Shown: positions 32,891 to 44,267, numbered from the stretch's first letter. The stretch: 64,000 nucleotides of DNA from Desertivibrio insolitus (GCF_017355965.1 NZ_JAFIQW010000002.1:1-64000), one strand, 5' to 3'. Made by a program: numbers and translations. Notes: a model not told the origin generated them from the letters alone.

Positions 32891-34133
32891 CACCGAGGAG
32901 CGGTCGGGCGACGCCGTACGGCGTCTCCCGGCCGCGACCGGTCTCGGAACCAACCAGGACGCCGTCCGCCGGCACAACCTCTCGACGGTGCTCCGTCTCG
33001 TGCACTCCTCCGGCGGCGTCTCCCGCGCCCAGCTCGCCCGCGCGACCGGCGTCAATCGCTCGACGATCGCCGCTCTCGTCGCCGAACTCGTGCAGCTCGG
33101 ACTCGTCGTCGAGGAATCCTTCGACCAGACCCGGCAGCTCGGCCGCCCGAGCCTGCTCGTCGAGCCGAGCCGAGGGGCGCTCGCGCTCGTCGTGAACCCC
33201 GACCTCGACGCCGTGCGGATCGGGCTCGTCTCGCTCGGCGGGCACCTCGTGACATCCGTGCGCTTCGCGACGGTGCGTCCGCCGTCGGCGCAGGAGGTCG
33301 TCAACATCGTCACCGCGGTCTTCGCCGGAATGCGCAGCGGGCTGGATGCCTCGACGCGCTACATCGGCGTCGGGCTCGCGATCCCCGGGCTCGTCGACGC
33401 CGAGGGCACCGTCATCGACGCCCCGCACCTCGGCTGGCGCGACGAGCCGCTCTCGCAGCTGCTCTCCGAGGCGCTCGGTCTGCCGGTGTGGGCCGCGAAC
33501 GACGCGGTCGTCGGCGTGCGCGCGCAGTCGCTGTTCGGCGAGGGCCGTGGCGTGAACGACCTCGTCTACCTCTACGGCGGCGCGAGCGGCATCGGCGGCG
33601 GGGTCGTCAGCGGCGGCAGGCTCGTCGACGGGGCCAACGGCTTCGCCGGGCAGCTCGGCCACACGCACGTCAAGTCCGACGGGGTGCAGTGCGACTGCGG
33701 CGTCGTCGGATGCCTCGAGGCCGAGGTCACCCGGCGCGAGCTCATCGACGCGGTCGGTCTCGCCGACGACGACGTCGAGTCGCTCGAGGAGGTCGTGCTG
33801 CGCCGCCTCGAGGAGCCGGGCTCGGAGGAGCTCGCCGCGATCGTCGACCGCCAGGTACAACTGCTCGCCGTAGCGCTGCGGAGCGTCGTCTCGCTGCTCA
33901 ACCCGTCGATGATCCTGCTCGGCGGGTTCCTGCGGATCCTGCTCCTCGCCCGGCCGACCGAGCTGACGGAGGCGGTGCACGCCTCGGCGATCCGCGGCCC
34001 CCGCGAGGACGTCGCCGTCGCGCTCGCGCCCCGCAGCGAGGAGCCCCTGCTTGTCGGCGCCGCCGAGCTCGCGTTCGAGGCGATCCTCGCCGATCCCGCG
34101 TCGCTGCACGCCGAGGCGGCGGCGCAGTCCTGA
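32856..34133 (+). CDS. ROK-family transcriptional repressor
   Basis: The protein (up to 425 residues) has an N-terminal winged helix ([24 protein letters not shown]) and a ROK domain with the zinc motif [10 protein letters not shown] and GQLGHTHV. The phosphate-binding DxGGT motif of ROK sugar kinases is replaced by GLVSLGGH, so it is a regulator, not a kinase. It overlaps the isomerase gene by 35 bases. No good ribosome site precedes ATG 32856 or 32868, so the start is uncertain. It probably represses this island until the imported sugar or a derivative binds. Confidence 0.85.
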   Translation: MPPSMPRSAPSSTEERSGDAVRRLPAATGLGTNQDAVRRHNLSTVLRLVHSSGGVSRAQLARATGVNRSTIAALVAELVQLGLVVEESFDQTRQLGRPSLLVEPSRGALALVVNPDLDAVRIGLVSLGGHLVTSVRFATVRPPSAQEVVNIVTAVFAGMRSGLDASTRYIGVGLAIPGLVDAEGTVIDAPHLGWRDEPLSQLLSEALGLPVWAANDAVVGVRAQSLFGEGRGVNDLVYLYGGASGIGGGVVSGGRLVDGANGFAGQLGHTHVKSDGVQCDCGVVGCLEAEVTRRELIDAVGLADDDVESLEEVVLRRLEEPGSEELAAIVDRQVQLLAVALRSVVSLLNPSMILLGGFLRILLLARPTELTEAVHASAIRGPREDVAVALAPRSEEPLLVGAAELAFEAILADPASLHAEAAAQS

Positions 34134-34368
34134 ACTCAGCTGCCTGACGCGGCTTCCCGGCCGCGCCATCCGCTCCGCTCGAACTCGCGTTGTGGAGGCC
34201 GCCCTCGTCGTTCCTCCGCTCGCCTCGACGAGACCTGCCCGGATCGGCAGAGTGCCCGCAGATCTGCTCCGGTATCGCCGAAACGGTCGGGCCTCGATAA
34301 GCGCGGGGCTACGCCGGGGCGGACGCCACTTCTTGCCCCGCGTCATCCGTCGGTGCGACTCTGACGGG

Positions 34369-34977
34369 ATGGGCGTGGCGAACGGCACGATCACGGTGGT
34401 GCCCGCGAACGAGGCGAGCTGGGACGACCTGCAGCTCGTGTTCGGCGAGCGGGGCGACCCGCCGCGCTGCCAGTGCCAGTGGTTCCGCCTGCGCGGGCGC
34501 GAGTTCCGTGCGATGCCGGTGGAGGAACGCGCCGCCCGCCATCGCGAGCAGACGAACTGCGGCGACCCGGCCGCGACCACGACGAGCGGACTCGTCGCCT
34601 ACCTCGACGGTGAGCCCGTCGGCTGGTGCGCCGTGGCGCCGCGCACCGAGTACGCGCACCTGTCGACCTCGCGCACGGTCTGGTCCGGGCGCGACGAGGA
34701 CCGGACGGATGACTCGGTGTGGGCGCTCACCTGCTTCGTGACGCGCGCCGGGTTCCGCCGCCTCGGGGTCAGCTATGCCCTCGCCGCGGCGGCCGTCGAC
34801 TTCGCGCGCGACCGGGGCGCGGCCGTGCTCGAGGGGTATCCGATGATCACGTCGCCCGACACCACCGTGGCGTGGGGCGAGCTCTTCGTGGGCAGCCGCA
34901 GCGTGTTCGAGGCGGCGGGCTTCACCGAGGTCAGCCGCCCGAGCGAGCGACGCGTCGTGATGCGGCGCGAGCTGTGA
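34369..34977 (+). CDS. GNAT-family N-acetyltransferase
   Basis: The 202-residue protein has a GNAT pattern: PVGWCAVAPRTEY near residue 84, then VWALTCFVTRAGFRRLGVSYALAAAAVDFARDRG, where RRLGVS is the acetyl-CoA pyrophosphate loop (R/Q-x2-G-x-S variant). An N-terminal Cys-rich stretch (PPRCQCQWF) is found in a subgroup of such proteins. ATG 34369 or GTG 34375 may be the start. Its stop overlaps the NnrE gene as GTGA. The substrate is unknown. The 235 bases before it (34134-34368) show no gene. Confidence 0.8.
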   Translation: MGVANGTITVVPANEASWDDLQLVFGERGDPPRCQCQWFRLRGREFRAMPVEERAARHREQTNCGDPAATTTSGLVAYLDGEPVGWCAVAPRTEYAHLSTSRTVWSGRDEDRTDDSVWALTCFVTRAGFRRLGVSYALAAAAVDFARDRGAAVLEGYPMITSPDTTVAWGELFVGSRSVFEAAGFTEVSRPSERRVVMRREL

Positions 34978-35648
34978 ATCTCACCCACGGCTACAGCGCG
35001 GCGCAGGTGCGCGCCGCGGAGCAGCCACTGCTCGACGCGGGGGAGCCGCTCATGCTGCGTGCCGCCACCGGGCTCGCGGGAGAGGTACTCCGCCGCCTCG
35101 GCGATCCGGTCGGCCGGCGCGTGCTGGTGCTGGCCGGCGCGGGCAACAACGGCGGCGACGCGCTGTACGCGGCCGCGACCCTCGCCGAACACGGCGCTCT
35201 CGTGACCGTGGTGCCGCTCGGCGAGCGGCTGCACGAGGGCGGGCTCGCCGCGGCGCGCGAGGCGGGCGCAGTAGTCGTCGACCGCGCCGACGCGGCCGCC
35301 CACGCCGAGCGCTGCGACGTCGTGCTCGACGGGATCCTCGGTACCGGCGCGGCCGCGAGCCCGGCCCTGCGGGAGCCCGCCCGATCCCTCGTCGCGGGGT
35401 TGATCGGGGTGCTCGCGCGCCGGGACATCCGCCCCCTCGTCGTCGCCGTCGACCTGCCCTCCGGCACGGGCGCCGACGACGGCAGCGTGCACGAGCCCGT
35501 GCTGCGCGCCGACGTCACGGTCACCCTCGGGGCGTTGAAGGCCGGGCTCCTGCTGCCGCCCGCGGCGGACGTCGCGGGAGAGGTCGTGCTCGTCGACATC
35601 GGGCTCGGGCCGCAGCTGGCCGGGGTCGAGCCTCTCGTGCGCTCCTAG
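34974..35648 (+). CDS. nnrE: NAD(P)H-hydrate epimerase
   Basis: The 224-residue protein is a YjeF_N domain: YSAAQVRAAEQPLL at the N-terminus, VLVLAGAGNNGGDALYAAATLAEHG, CDVVLDGILGTG and VVAVDLPSGTGADDG. It epimerises R- and S-NAD(P)HX, a damaged cofactor, so that a dehydratase can repair it. The dehydratase domain is absent here and must be encoded elsewhere. GTG 34974 overlaps the acetyltransferase stop as GTGA. Confidence 0.88.
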   Translation: MNLTHGYSAAQVRAAEQPLLDAGEPLMLRAATGLAGEVLRRLGDPVGRRVLVLAGAGNNGGDALYAAATLAEHGALVTVVPLGERLHEGGLAAAREAGAVVVDRADAAAHAERCDVVLDGILGTGAAASPALREPARSLVAGLIGVLARRDIRPLVVAVDLPSGTGADDGSVHEPVLRADVTVTLGALKAGLLLPPAADVAGEVVLVDIGLGPQLAGVEPLVRS

Positions 35649-35657
35649 GCTGAGCCG

Positions 35658-37747
<2,090 letters not shown>

Positions 37748-37760
37748 CTAGGGTCGGAGC

Positions 37761-38474
37761 ATGACTCTCACGGTGGTCACGGGCGGCAGTCGGGGCATCG
37801 GCGCCGCCGTCTGCCGGCGCCTCGCCGAGGAGGGGCACGACGTCGTCGTCGGCTACCGCCGCGACCGCGCAGCGGCCGACGCCGTGGTCGCCGACGTCGA
37901 GGCAGCCGGCCGCCGGGCGCTCGCCGTCGCTGTCGATACGACGGATGCCGCATCCCTCGACGCCCTCTTCGAGGCCGCGTCCGCGCTCGGCACCGTCACC
38001 GGGGTCGTCGCGAACGCGGGGGCGGTCACCGCGGTCGGGCCGCTCGCCGAGGTATCCGTCGACGACCTGCGCCGCGACCTCGACGTGAACCTGCTCGGCA
38101 CCGTGCTCACCGCGCGGCGGGCGATTCCGGCGCTCACGGACGACGGCGCGATGGTGCTCATCTCGTCGGTGGCCGCGACCCTCGGCGGACCGAACACGTA
38201 CGTGCACTACGCCGCGGCGAAGGCCGGCGTCGAGGCGCTGACGGTCGGGCTGTCGAAGGAGCTCGCCCCGGGCATCCGGGTCAACGCCGTCGCGCCGGGC
38301 ACGGTGTGGACGGAGTTCCATCTCGACCCCGAGCGGCCCGCGAAGGTCGCGCCGACCGTGCCGCTCGGGCGCGCGGGCCGGCCGGACGAGATCGCCGGCG
38401 CCGTGGCGTGGCTGCTCTCCCCGGACGCGAGCTACACCACCGGCGCGGTGCTCAAGGTGTCCGGAGGGCTCTAG
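37761..38474 (+). CDS. SDR-family oxidoreductase (FabG-like)
   Basis: The 237-residue protein has the SDR cofactor loop VTGGSRGIGAAV, VANAG, the Ser-Tyr-Lys set in LISSVAATLGGPNTYVHYAAAKAG and APGTVWTEFH. It reduces or oxidises a carbonyl with NAD(P)(H); substrate is not evident. ATG 37761 follows GGTCGGAGC. It is divergent from argG and its last 23 bases overlap the end of the convergent sigma-factor gene. Confidence 0.88.
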   Translation: MTLTVVTGGSRGIGAAVCRRLAEEGHDVVVGYRRDRAAADAVVADVEAAGRRALAVAVDTTDAASLDALFEAASALGTVTGVVANAGAVTAVGPLAEVSVDDLRRDLDVNLLGTVLTARRAIPALTDDGAMVLISSVAATLGGPNTYVHYAAAKAGVEALTVGLSKELAPGIRVNAVAPGTVWTEFHLDPERPAKVAPTVPLGRAGRPDEIAGAVAWLLSPDASYTTGAVLKVSGGL

Positions 38475-39648
38475 CGCGCGCCTCGAGGTGGGCGCGCACG
38501 GTGACATGCTTCGTGAGCGCGGCGGCCCGGTCGAAGGCGGCGGATGCCTCTGCGGCCCTTCCCGTCTCGGCGAGCAGCGCCGCGCGTACCGCCCAGTACG
38601 GCTGGAAGCGCTGCGCGTCGACGGGCAGCGCCGCGAGCCCCGCGTCGGGTCCGTCCGAGCGGGCGATCGCGGCGGCGAGCGCGACTTGAGCGCCGAGCGT
38701 GGGCGCGACGCGGAGGAGTGCCTCGTGCAGCGTGCGGAGGGCCGGCCAGTCCGTGACACCCGTCTTCCGCCGCGCGGCGTGAACCGCCTGGATCGCGGCC
38801 TCGAGCTGGAAGCGTCCGGGAACCCCGCCGCCGGCTCTGCGGAGGTAGCGCTCGCCCTCCTCGATGAGGGCGGCGTCCCAGCTCGACGGATCCTGCTCGT
38901 CGAGCGGAACGTAGTGCGTCCGCTGCGCCTGGGCGCGGGAGAGCGACAGCGTGATGAGGGCCGCGAGCGACCACGCTTCCGGCTCGTCGTCGAGGAGTGC
39001 CGCGAGCGTGACCGCGAGGTACTGCGCCTCGCCCGCGAGCGACTCGGGCGCCGCGGCATCCCGTCGGTCGGCGAAGGAGAGGGAGTAGCAGCCGTAGATC
39101 GCTTCGAGCACCGGGGGAAGTCGCTCTGGCATGGCGCGGCGGTCGGGCACGACGAAGGGGATGCGTGCCTCGCGGATGCGTCGCTTCGCCCGCACGAGGC
39201 GCTGTGCCATCGTCTGAGAGGGCACGTCGAACGCGGCGGCGATTTCGGCCGCGTCGAAGCCGAGCACGGTCTGCAGCATGAGGGGCGTGCGGATGCCGGG
39301 ATCGATCGCCGGATGCGCGCAGACGAACAGCAGCTCGAGCCGCTTGTCCCCGATCGCGAGCGGGTCCACGTCGCGGAGCGGGTCCGCGCTCAACCGTTCG
39401 TCGAGCGGAGCGGAGGTGCGCTGCGCTGCCGACTTCCACACGTCGCGCTGCCGGTTGCGGGCCACGGTGAGCAACCATCCCTCCGGGTTGTCGGGCACGC
39501 CAACCTCCGACCAGGTCAGCAGCGCCTGTTCGAAGGCGGCCGACACTGCGTCCTCGGCGAGCTGGAGATCGCCGGTCGGCGCCGCGAGCAAGGCGACGAG
39601 GCGTCCGTAGGAGGCGCGGGCAGCCAGCTCGGCCGCCGCCCGCGCCAT
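38452..39648 (-). CDS. ECF42-type RNA polymerase sigma factor with C-terminal extension (copy 1)
   Basis: The 398-residue protein has sigma-2 (LQLAEDAVSAAFEQALLTW with WLLTVARNRQRDVW), sigma-4 (FDAAEIAAAFDVPSQTMAQRLVRAKRRIR), then a long helical extension including LPPVLEAIYGCYSLSFADRR (DUF6596 region) and TPR-like repeats toward the C-terminus. This architecture defines the ECF42 group, which is activated without a classical anti-sigma factor. AGGAG lies 6 bases before ATG 39648. It follows a YCII/DGPF-type gene by 14 bases and a matching ECF42 promoter lies upstream of that gene, so the pair is probably self-regulated. Confidence 0.88.
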   Translation of the reverse strand: MARAAAELAARASYGRLVALLAAPTGDLQLAEDAVSAAFEQALLTWSEVGVPDNPEGWLLTVARNRQRDVWKSAAQRTSAPLDERLSADPLRDVDPLAIGDKRLELLFVCAHPAIDPGIRTPLMLQTVLGFDAAEIAAAFDVPSQTMAQRLVRAKRRIREARIPFVVPDRRAMPERLPPVLEAIYGCYSLSFADRRDAAAPESLAGEAQYLAVTLAALLDDEPEAWSLAALITLSLSRAQAQRTHYVPLDEQDPSSWDAALIEEGERYLRRAGGGVPGRFQLEAAIQAVHAARRKTGVTDWPALRTLHEALLRVAPTLGAQVALAAAIARSDGPDAGLAALPVDAQRFQPYWAVRAALLAETGRAAEASAAFDRAAALTKHVTVRAHLEARARALRTP

Positions 39649-39662
39649 CCGCGTCTCCTGAG

Positions 39663-40037
39663 TCAGGCGTTCGGGCGCCACTCGCCCTCCACCGTGTAGA
39701 CGGCGCCCGGTCGCACCTCGACGGCGCCCCACGCGATGTTCGGAGCCTGCCGCGCCCAGTCGAGTGCCGCGTCGAGGTCGGGTACGTCGATGACGACGGT
39801 GCCGCCGAGCTGCTCCTTCGTGTCGGCGAACGGGCCGTCCTGGATGCGGAGCTCGCCGTCGACCTGTCGCAGTGTCGTGCTGCTCGTCGAGGGCTGCAGC
39901 ACCTCGGCGGCGATCAGCGCGCCCGCGCCCTGTAGCGCGGCGGTGTACGCCGCGAACGCGCGCTGGCCCTCCTGCATCGCGGCCTCGTCGAGCTCCCCGG
40001 CCATCTCGGGGTAGTGCAGCAGCAGTGTGTAACGCAT
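39663..40037 (-). CDS. YCII-related DGPF-domain protein (copy 1)
   Basis: The 124-residue protein starts MRYTLLLHYPEM and contains the eponymous DGPF motif (RIQDGPFADTKEQLGG, near residue 70) and a dimeric ferredoxin-like fold pattern. DGPF proteins are the constant partners of ECF42 sigma factors, and may bind the inducing signal or detoxify it. It is the first gene of the two-gene module, behind a TGTCGA-N17-CGTC promoter. The sigma gene follows by 14 bases. Confidence 0.88.
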   Translation of the reverse strand: MRYTLLLHYPEMAGELDEAAMQEGQRAFAAYTAALQGAGALIAAEVLQPSTSSTTLRQVDGELRIQDGPFADTKEQLGGTVVIDVPDLDAALDWARQAPNIAWGAVEVRPGAVYTVEGEWRPNA

Positions 40038-40087
40038 GGGGTCATCCTTCCTGTGGGGTGCCGCTCGATCCAGCGGCTCGAAGGGAT

Positions 40088-40114
40088 GACGAGCGAGCCC
40101 GGCCGTGATCGACA
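40088..40114 (-). promoter_or_regulatory. ECF42-type promoter of module 1 (TGTCGA-N17-CGTC)
   Basis: On the minus strand TGTCGA (40114-40109) and CGTC (40091-40088) are separated by exactly 17 bases, about 50 bases before the YCII start. Published ECF42 targets have TGTCGA at -35 and CG(A/T)C at -10. The same arrangement occurs in module 2. Confidence 0.78.
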
Positions 40115-40219
40115 GGGCGGCGAAGAATTCTCGGCCGGGATCGCGCCCTGCGTGCCACGCCGGACGGGCACCACCGTCACGGTTCGTCGCGCACCGCCCG
40201 GGTGCCCGACAATTACGGG

Positions 40220-41347
40220 GTGAGCGCACCGCACGAGAACCTGCACCCCGAGACCCTGGCCGTCGCCGTCGGTCGGCCCGCGAACGAGCCCGACCAGCCG
40301 CTCAACGTGCCGCTGGTGCTCGCGTCCACCTACATCGCCGGCGGCGACCTCGAGTACGGACGGTACGGGAACCCGAACTGGACCGCCTTCGAGGAGACCC
40401 TCGGCGCGCTCGAGGGTGGCCGCTGCCTCGCATTCTCCTCCGGCCAGGCGGCGACTGCGGCCGTGCTCGATCTGGTTCCCATCGGCGGCCGGATCGTCGT
40501 CCCGCGGCACTCCTATCAGGGCACGCTCGGGCAGCTGACCCTCGGTGAAGGGCGCGGGCGCTTCGCCGTGACGAAGGTGGACATCGCCGACACCGGCGCC
40601 GTCGTCGCCGCCCTCGACGGCGCGGCGCTGCTCTGGATCGAGAGCCCGACCAACCCTGCACTCGAGGTAGCCGACATCGCTCGGCTCGCCGACGCCGCGA
40701 GGAGTGCCGGGGTTCTGGTGGTCGCCGACAACACCTTCGCCACACCGATGCTGCAGAAGCCGCTCGAACTCGGCGCCGACATCGTGCTGCACTCGGCCAC
40801 CAAACTCATCTCCGGCCACAGCGACGTCATCATGGGCGCGGTCGTGACGCGCGACGACGCTCTCCTCGCCGAACTCACGACCCGCCGCTCGCTGCACGGT
40901 GCGATCCCGTCGCCGCTCGAGGCGTACCTCGCGCTCCGCGGACTGCGCACCCTGCCGCTGCGCCTCGAACGCGCGCAGCAGAACGCGCAGGAGCTGGTGC
41001 GCCGCTTCGAGGGCCACGGCGCGCTCACCGACATCCGCTACCCCGGCTTCGGCACGATCCTGTCGGTCGTGCTTCCGGATGCCGCCACGGCCGACGCCTT
41101 CGTCGCCGCGACTTCCCTGGCCCGCCACGCCACGAGCCTCGGCGGGGTCGAGACCACGCTCGAGCGCCGTCGCCGGTGGGCGGGGGAGGCGCAGACGATC
41201 CCCGTGGGGCTCGTGCGCATCAGCGTCGGCGTCGAGCACGTCGACGACCTGCACCGCGACCTCGGCGGCGCGCTCGACGCAGCGCTCCGCGCCGATGTCA
41301 ACGGGGCTGCCGACGAGCCGGCGGATCAGAGCATCATGAAGGGGTGA
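40220..41347 (+). CDS. Trans-sulfuration PLP enzyme (cystathionine gamma-lyase/synthase family)
   Basis: The roughly 375-residue protein has the Cys/Met metabolism PLP fold: YGRYGNPNWTAFEETLGALEGG, AFSSGQAATAAVL, WIESPTNPALEVADI and the Schiff-base Lys in VLHSATKLISGHSDVIMG, ending with RISVGVEHVDDLHRDL. Such enzymes make or cleave cystathionine, or use methionine or homocysteine. GTG 40220 keeps all conserved residues; GTG 40202 is an in-frame alternative. It overlaps the next gene by GTGA. Exact reaction within the family is not decided. Confidence 0.88.
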   Translation: MSAPHENLHPETLAVAVGRPANEPDQPLNVPLVLASTYIAGGDLEYGRYGNPNWTAFEETLGALEGGRCLAFSSGQAATAAVLDLVPIGGRIVVPRHSYQGTLGQLTLGEGRGRFAVTKVDIADTGAVVAALDGAALLWIESPTNPALEVADIARLADAARSAGVLVVADNTFATPMLQKPLELGADIVLHSATKLISGHSDVIMGAVVTRDDALLAELTTRRSLHGAIPSPLEAYLALRGLRTLPLRLERAQQNAQELVRRFEGHGALTDIRYPGFGTILSVVLPDAATADAFVAATSLARHATSLGGVETTLERRRRWAGEAQTIPVGLVRISVGVEHVDDLHRDLGGALDAALRADVNGAADEPADQSIMKG

Positions 41348-42156
41348 GTGTCACCCTCTGCGTCACCTGCGCGGTCGAGACCGCGACCACGCCCGACGTC
41401 TGCCCCATCTGCGCCGACGAGCGGCAGTGGGTGCCGGAGGAGGGTCAGCTCTGGACCACGCTCGACGAGCTGCGGCAGAACGGCACCCGCGCGTTCCTGC
41501 AGGAGCTCGAGCCGGGGCTCGTGGCGCTGCGCACCGAGCCCGGCGTCGGGATCGGCCAGTGGTCGAAGCTCGTCGTGCGTCCCGAGGGCAACGTGCTGTG
41601 GGACCCGCTCGGCTACCTCGACGACGAGATCGTCGCGCAGGTGCGCGAGCTCGGCCCGGTGGTCGCGATCGCGTCGAGTCATCCGCACATGTTCGGCGTG
41701 CAGGTCGAGTGGAGCCGCGCGCTCGGCGGGGTGCCGGTGCTCGTCGCGGACGCCGACCGGGAGTGGGTGCAGCGGCCGGATGACTCGCTCGAGTACTGGT
41801 CGGGCAGTCGCGAGCTCGTGCCCGGCGTCACCCTCCTGCAGGTCGGCGGACACTTCCCCGGCAGCGCGGTGATCACGGCGACGGGGATGGACGGCGCGAG
41901 CATCCTGCTCGCCGGCGACACGATCTTCCCCAACGCCGACCGCAAGAGCGTCAGCTTCATGCGCAGCTACCCCAACAACCTGCCGCTCTCGGCTGCGGTC
42001 GTGCGGCGCATTGCCGACCAGCTCGCGGAGTTGAAGTTCGAGCGCGTCTACGGCAACTTCGAGAACCACGTGCCCCGCGGGGCGGCGCGCGTCATCGAAG
42101 ACTCGGCGCAGCGCCACATCGACTGGGTCAGCGGGAAGTACGACCACCTGACCTGA
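41344..42156 (+). CDS. MBL-fold hydrolase-like protein with N-terminal Cys pairs
   Basis: The 270-residue protein begins with two CxxC pairs (CVTCAVE..CPICADE) that look like a small zinc ribbon. A metallo-beta-lactamase fold follows, with ASSHPHMFG, VGGHFPGSAV and LLAGDTIFPNADR. The canonical first metal motif HxHxDH is degenerate (SHPHMFG), so metal loading may be reduced or changed. GTG 41344 overlaps the preceding stop as GTGA, so it is made with the trans-sulfuration enzyme, possibly acting on a related thiol or thioester. Confidence 0.78.
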   Translation: MSVTLCVTCAVETATTPDVCPICADERQWVPEEGQLWTTLDELRQNGTRAFLQELEPGLVALRTEPGVGIGQWSKLVVRPEGNVLWDPLGYLDDEIVAQVRELGPVVAIASSHPHMFGVQVEWSRALGGVPVLVADADREWVQRPDDSLEYWSGSRELVPGVTLLQVGGHFPGSAVITATGMDGASILLAGDTIFPNADRKSVSFMRSYPNNLPLSAAVVRRIADQLAELKFERVYGNFENHVPRGAARVIEDSAQRHIDWVSGKYDHLT

Positions 42157-42165
42157 TCGCCGCGG

Positions 42166-43068
42166 CTAGACCGCCTCGCGCGGCCGGTCCTTGCGGCGCG
42201 AGAGCGCGACGCCGGCCAGGCAGAGCACGCCGCCGGCCACCGCGAGGGCGGGCGGCACCTCGGCGAAGAACACGAGCGCGAGCACGATCACGAGCGGCGG
42301 CACAATGTACGTCGTGACGCCGAGGCGCCCGGCGGGCATCCGCTGCAGCGCGTAGCCCCACGTCGTGAAGCCCAGCGCGGTGGGCACGAGCCCCAGCCAC
42401 ACCATGCCGACGATCGCGCTCGGCGAGGCGTCGGCGAGGTCGGCGAGGAGGGCGCCGCTGAACGGCAGGCAGGCGACCGCGCCGATCACGCAGCCGAGCC
42501 AGGTGACCTGCGCCGAGGGAACCCGTCCGAGCAGCGGCTTCTGGAACAGCACGCCGATCGCGTAGGTGAACGCGGCGAGCAGCGCCCACAGCACGCCCGC
42601 GAGGTCGAGCGACGAGGTGCGCGTCGCGATGCCGATGAGGATGACGCCGAGGAACGCGACGCCCGCCCCGATCGCGAGCCAGCGGGGGATGCCCTCGCCG
42701 AGGAACAGCCCGCCGCCGAGGGCGATGAGCAGCGGCCCGATGTTGACGACCATCGCGGTCGTGCCGGCGTCGAGAGTTGTCTCGGCGATGTTGAGCGCGA
42801 CGTTGTAGACGCCGAACCACAGCAGACCGAACGCCGCGACGAAGATCCAGTCGCGTCGCGTCATCCGCACCCACCGCGTCTTGAAGAGCAGCAGTGCCAG
42901 CGCCGCCGTGCCCACGAGCAGCCGCCCGAGCGCGAGCGCGCCGCCGGAGATCTCGTCGCCGACGCCGCGGATGACGACGAAGGCGGATGCCCAGGCGAGC
43001 ACCGTCACGACGATCGCGACGAGCACCTTGACGTCGAGGCCCGGCTTGGCGGGCGCGGTGGTGGTCAC
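42166..43068 (-). CDS. EamA/DMT-family transporter
   Basis: The 300-residue protein has ten membrane helices in two EamA repeats (WASAFVVIRG..LGRLLVGTAALALLL and LLAAFTYAIGVLFQKPLLG..PPLVIVLALVFFAE). Members export amino acids or other metabolites. The start is GTG 43068 and the tail is basic (SRRKDRPREA). It is convergent with the MBL gene, 9 bases away. Substrate unknown. Confidence 0.88.
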   Translation of the reverse strand: MTTTAPAKPGLDVKVLVAIVVTVLAWASAFVVIRGVGDEISGGALALGRLLVGTAALALLLFKTRWVRMTRRDWIFVAAFGLLWFGVYNVALNIAETTLDAGTTAMVVNIGPLLIALGGGLFLGEGIPRWLAIGAGVAFLGVILIGIATRTSSLDLAGVLWALLAAFTYAIGVLFQKPLLGRVPSAQVTWLGCVIGAVACLPFSGALLADLADASPSAIVGMVWLGLVPTALGFTTWGYALQRMPAGRLGVTTYIVPPLVIVLALVFFAEVPPALAVAGGVLCLAGVALSRRKDRPREAV

Positions 43069-43144
43069 GGGTCAACGGTAGGGCCTGCCACCGACCTCGG
43101 CCGTCGCGCGGATGCCAGCGGGCGGCGTCGGGCTGCCAACGCGC

Positions 43145-43447
43145 TCAGAAGTCGACGAGCTCGAGGGTCGCGGTGACGGTGTCTCCGAGCACGAGCCCCT
43201 CGTCCTCCCGCACCTTCTTCTTGATCGGCAGCCAGTACGTCCCGTCCTCGGTGCCCGCGGCGAAGATAGACGTGCGCCAGTGCGACGACCCGATGGTCAC
43301 GTCGACACGCACGGACTGGAAGCCGCCGCGCAGCTCGCCCGCGACCTCGGTGATCTCCTCCGACTCGTCGGGCGGCACGCTCAGGAACGTCCAGAGCTCC
43401 CGCCGGGCCTCCCACCGCCAGAGCTCGGCGTCGAACGTGTACTTCAT
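43145..43447 (-). CDS. DUF1905 domain protein
   Basis: The 100-residue protein matches the DUF1905 outline: YTFDAELWRWE, FLSVPPDES, FQSVRVDVTIGSSHWRTSIF and GTYWLPIKKKVR, ending in LGDTVTATLEL. It is a small beta-barrel-like domain of unknown role. ATG 43447 overlaps the DUF4287 stop as ATGA, forming a coupled pair. Confidence 0.85.
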   Translation of the reverse strand: MKYTFDAELWRWEARRELWTFLSVPPDESEEITEVAGELRGGFQSVRVDVTIGSSHWRTSIFAAGTEDGTYWLPIKKKVREDEGLVLGDTVTATLELVDF

Positions 43448-43731
43448 CGTGGTTTCGTCGCCGCGCCGTCGAGCCAGAGGGTGTCGCTCTCGTCGCGGTG
43501 CGTGCCGGTGGTGCCGACGTGCTTCGCGTCGATGCGGTCGCCCTTCGTGATGACGTGCACGAGCGCCATGCCGTGGCCGCGCCCGAGCTCGTAGTCGCTC
43601 TTCAGCCACTCGAGGATCGGCCCCGCCTTCGTGCCCGGTCCGAAGCCGCGCTCGGCGGCGAGTTCGAGGAACTGCCGGGGCGTGAGCCCCGTCTTGGCCT
43701 CGATCGTGTCGAGGTAGGCCTGGAACGACAT
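43444..43731 (-). CDS. DUF4287 domain protein
   Basis: The 95-residue protein begins MSFQAYLDTIEAKTGLTPRQF and has KAGPILEWLKSDYELGRGHGMALVHVI, the DUF4287 signature. It is a small helical protein of unknown function, frequently found with DUF1905 or DUF5655 domains. It is coupled by a 4-base overlap to the DUF1905 gene that follows. Confidence 0.86.
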   Translation of the reverse strand: MSFQAYLDTIEAKTGLTPRQFLELAAERGFGPGTKAGPILEWLKSDYELGRGHGMALVHVITKGDRIDAKHVGTTGTHRDESDTLWLDGAATKPR

Positions 43732-43841
43732 CCGCTCTCCCTTCGTCGGTGGACCGCACGATACTCCGCACATGCGACGACGCACCCCTGGCCGAGGCAT
43801 CCGTTCTTCACTAGCGTTCGGGGCAGACGGAGGGAGCCCGG

Positions 43842-44267
43842 ATGCCCGAGATGGACTGGACGCTCGAGGTGGTGATCGTACCCGTCTCGGACCTCGAGCG
43901 GGCCGTCGAGTTCTACCGCGACAAGGTGGGCTTCCACCTCGACCACTTCACGCGCAACGAGTACATGCAGGTCGCGCAGCTGACCCCGCGCGGGTCGGGC
44001 TGCTCAATCGTCATCGGGTCGCTGCCGATGCAGAAGGAGATGGCGCCCGGCTCGCTGAAGGGCACCCAGCTCGTCGTCGCCGACGCGCACGCGGCCCGTG
44101 AGCAGCTCGCGAGCCGCGGTGTCGAGTGCAGCGACATCGTCGTGATCGACGAGCGCGACGGCGGCACGTTCTTCGGGTTCAGCGACCCCGACGGCAACTC
44201 GTGGGCGGTGCAGCAGCTCAAGGCACGCGCGGAACGGCCGCTCATCCCGCACGAGTGGCGGAGCTAG
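43842..44267 (+). CDS. VOC-family (glyoxalase/bleomycin-resistance-like) protein
   Basis: The 141-residue protein is one VOC module: VVIVPVSDLERAVEFYRDKVGFHLDHF at the start and FFGFSDPDGNSWAVQQLK at the end. Metal-type residues at the usual strand ends are partly replaced, so activity is unclear. Members sequester or convert small molecules. ATG 43842 follows GGAGGGAG. A DUF2834 gene begins 4 bases after it. Confidence 0.85.
   Translation: MPEMDWTLEVVIVPVSDLERAVEFYRDKVGFHLDHFTRNEYMQVAQLTPRGSGCSIVIGSLPMQKEMAPGSLKGTQLVVADAHAAREQLASRGVECSDIVVIDERDGGTFFGFSDPDGNSWAVQQLKARAERPLIPHEWRS

Noticed and set aside
32856-34133. ROK protein as a sugar kinase
   Set aside because: The N-terminal winged helix and loss of the phosphate-binding DxGGT motif make it a regulator, not a kinase.
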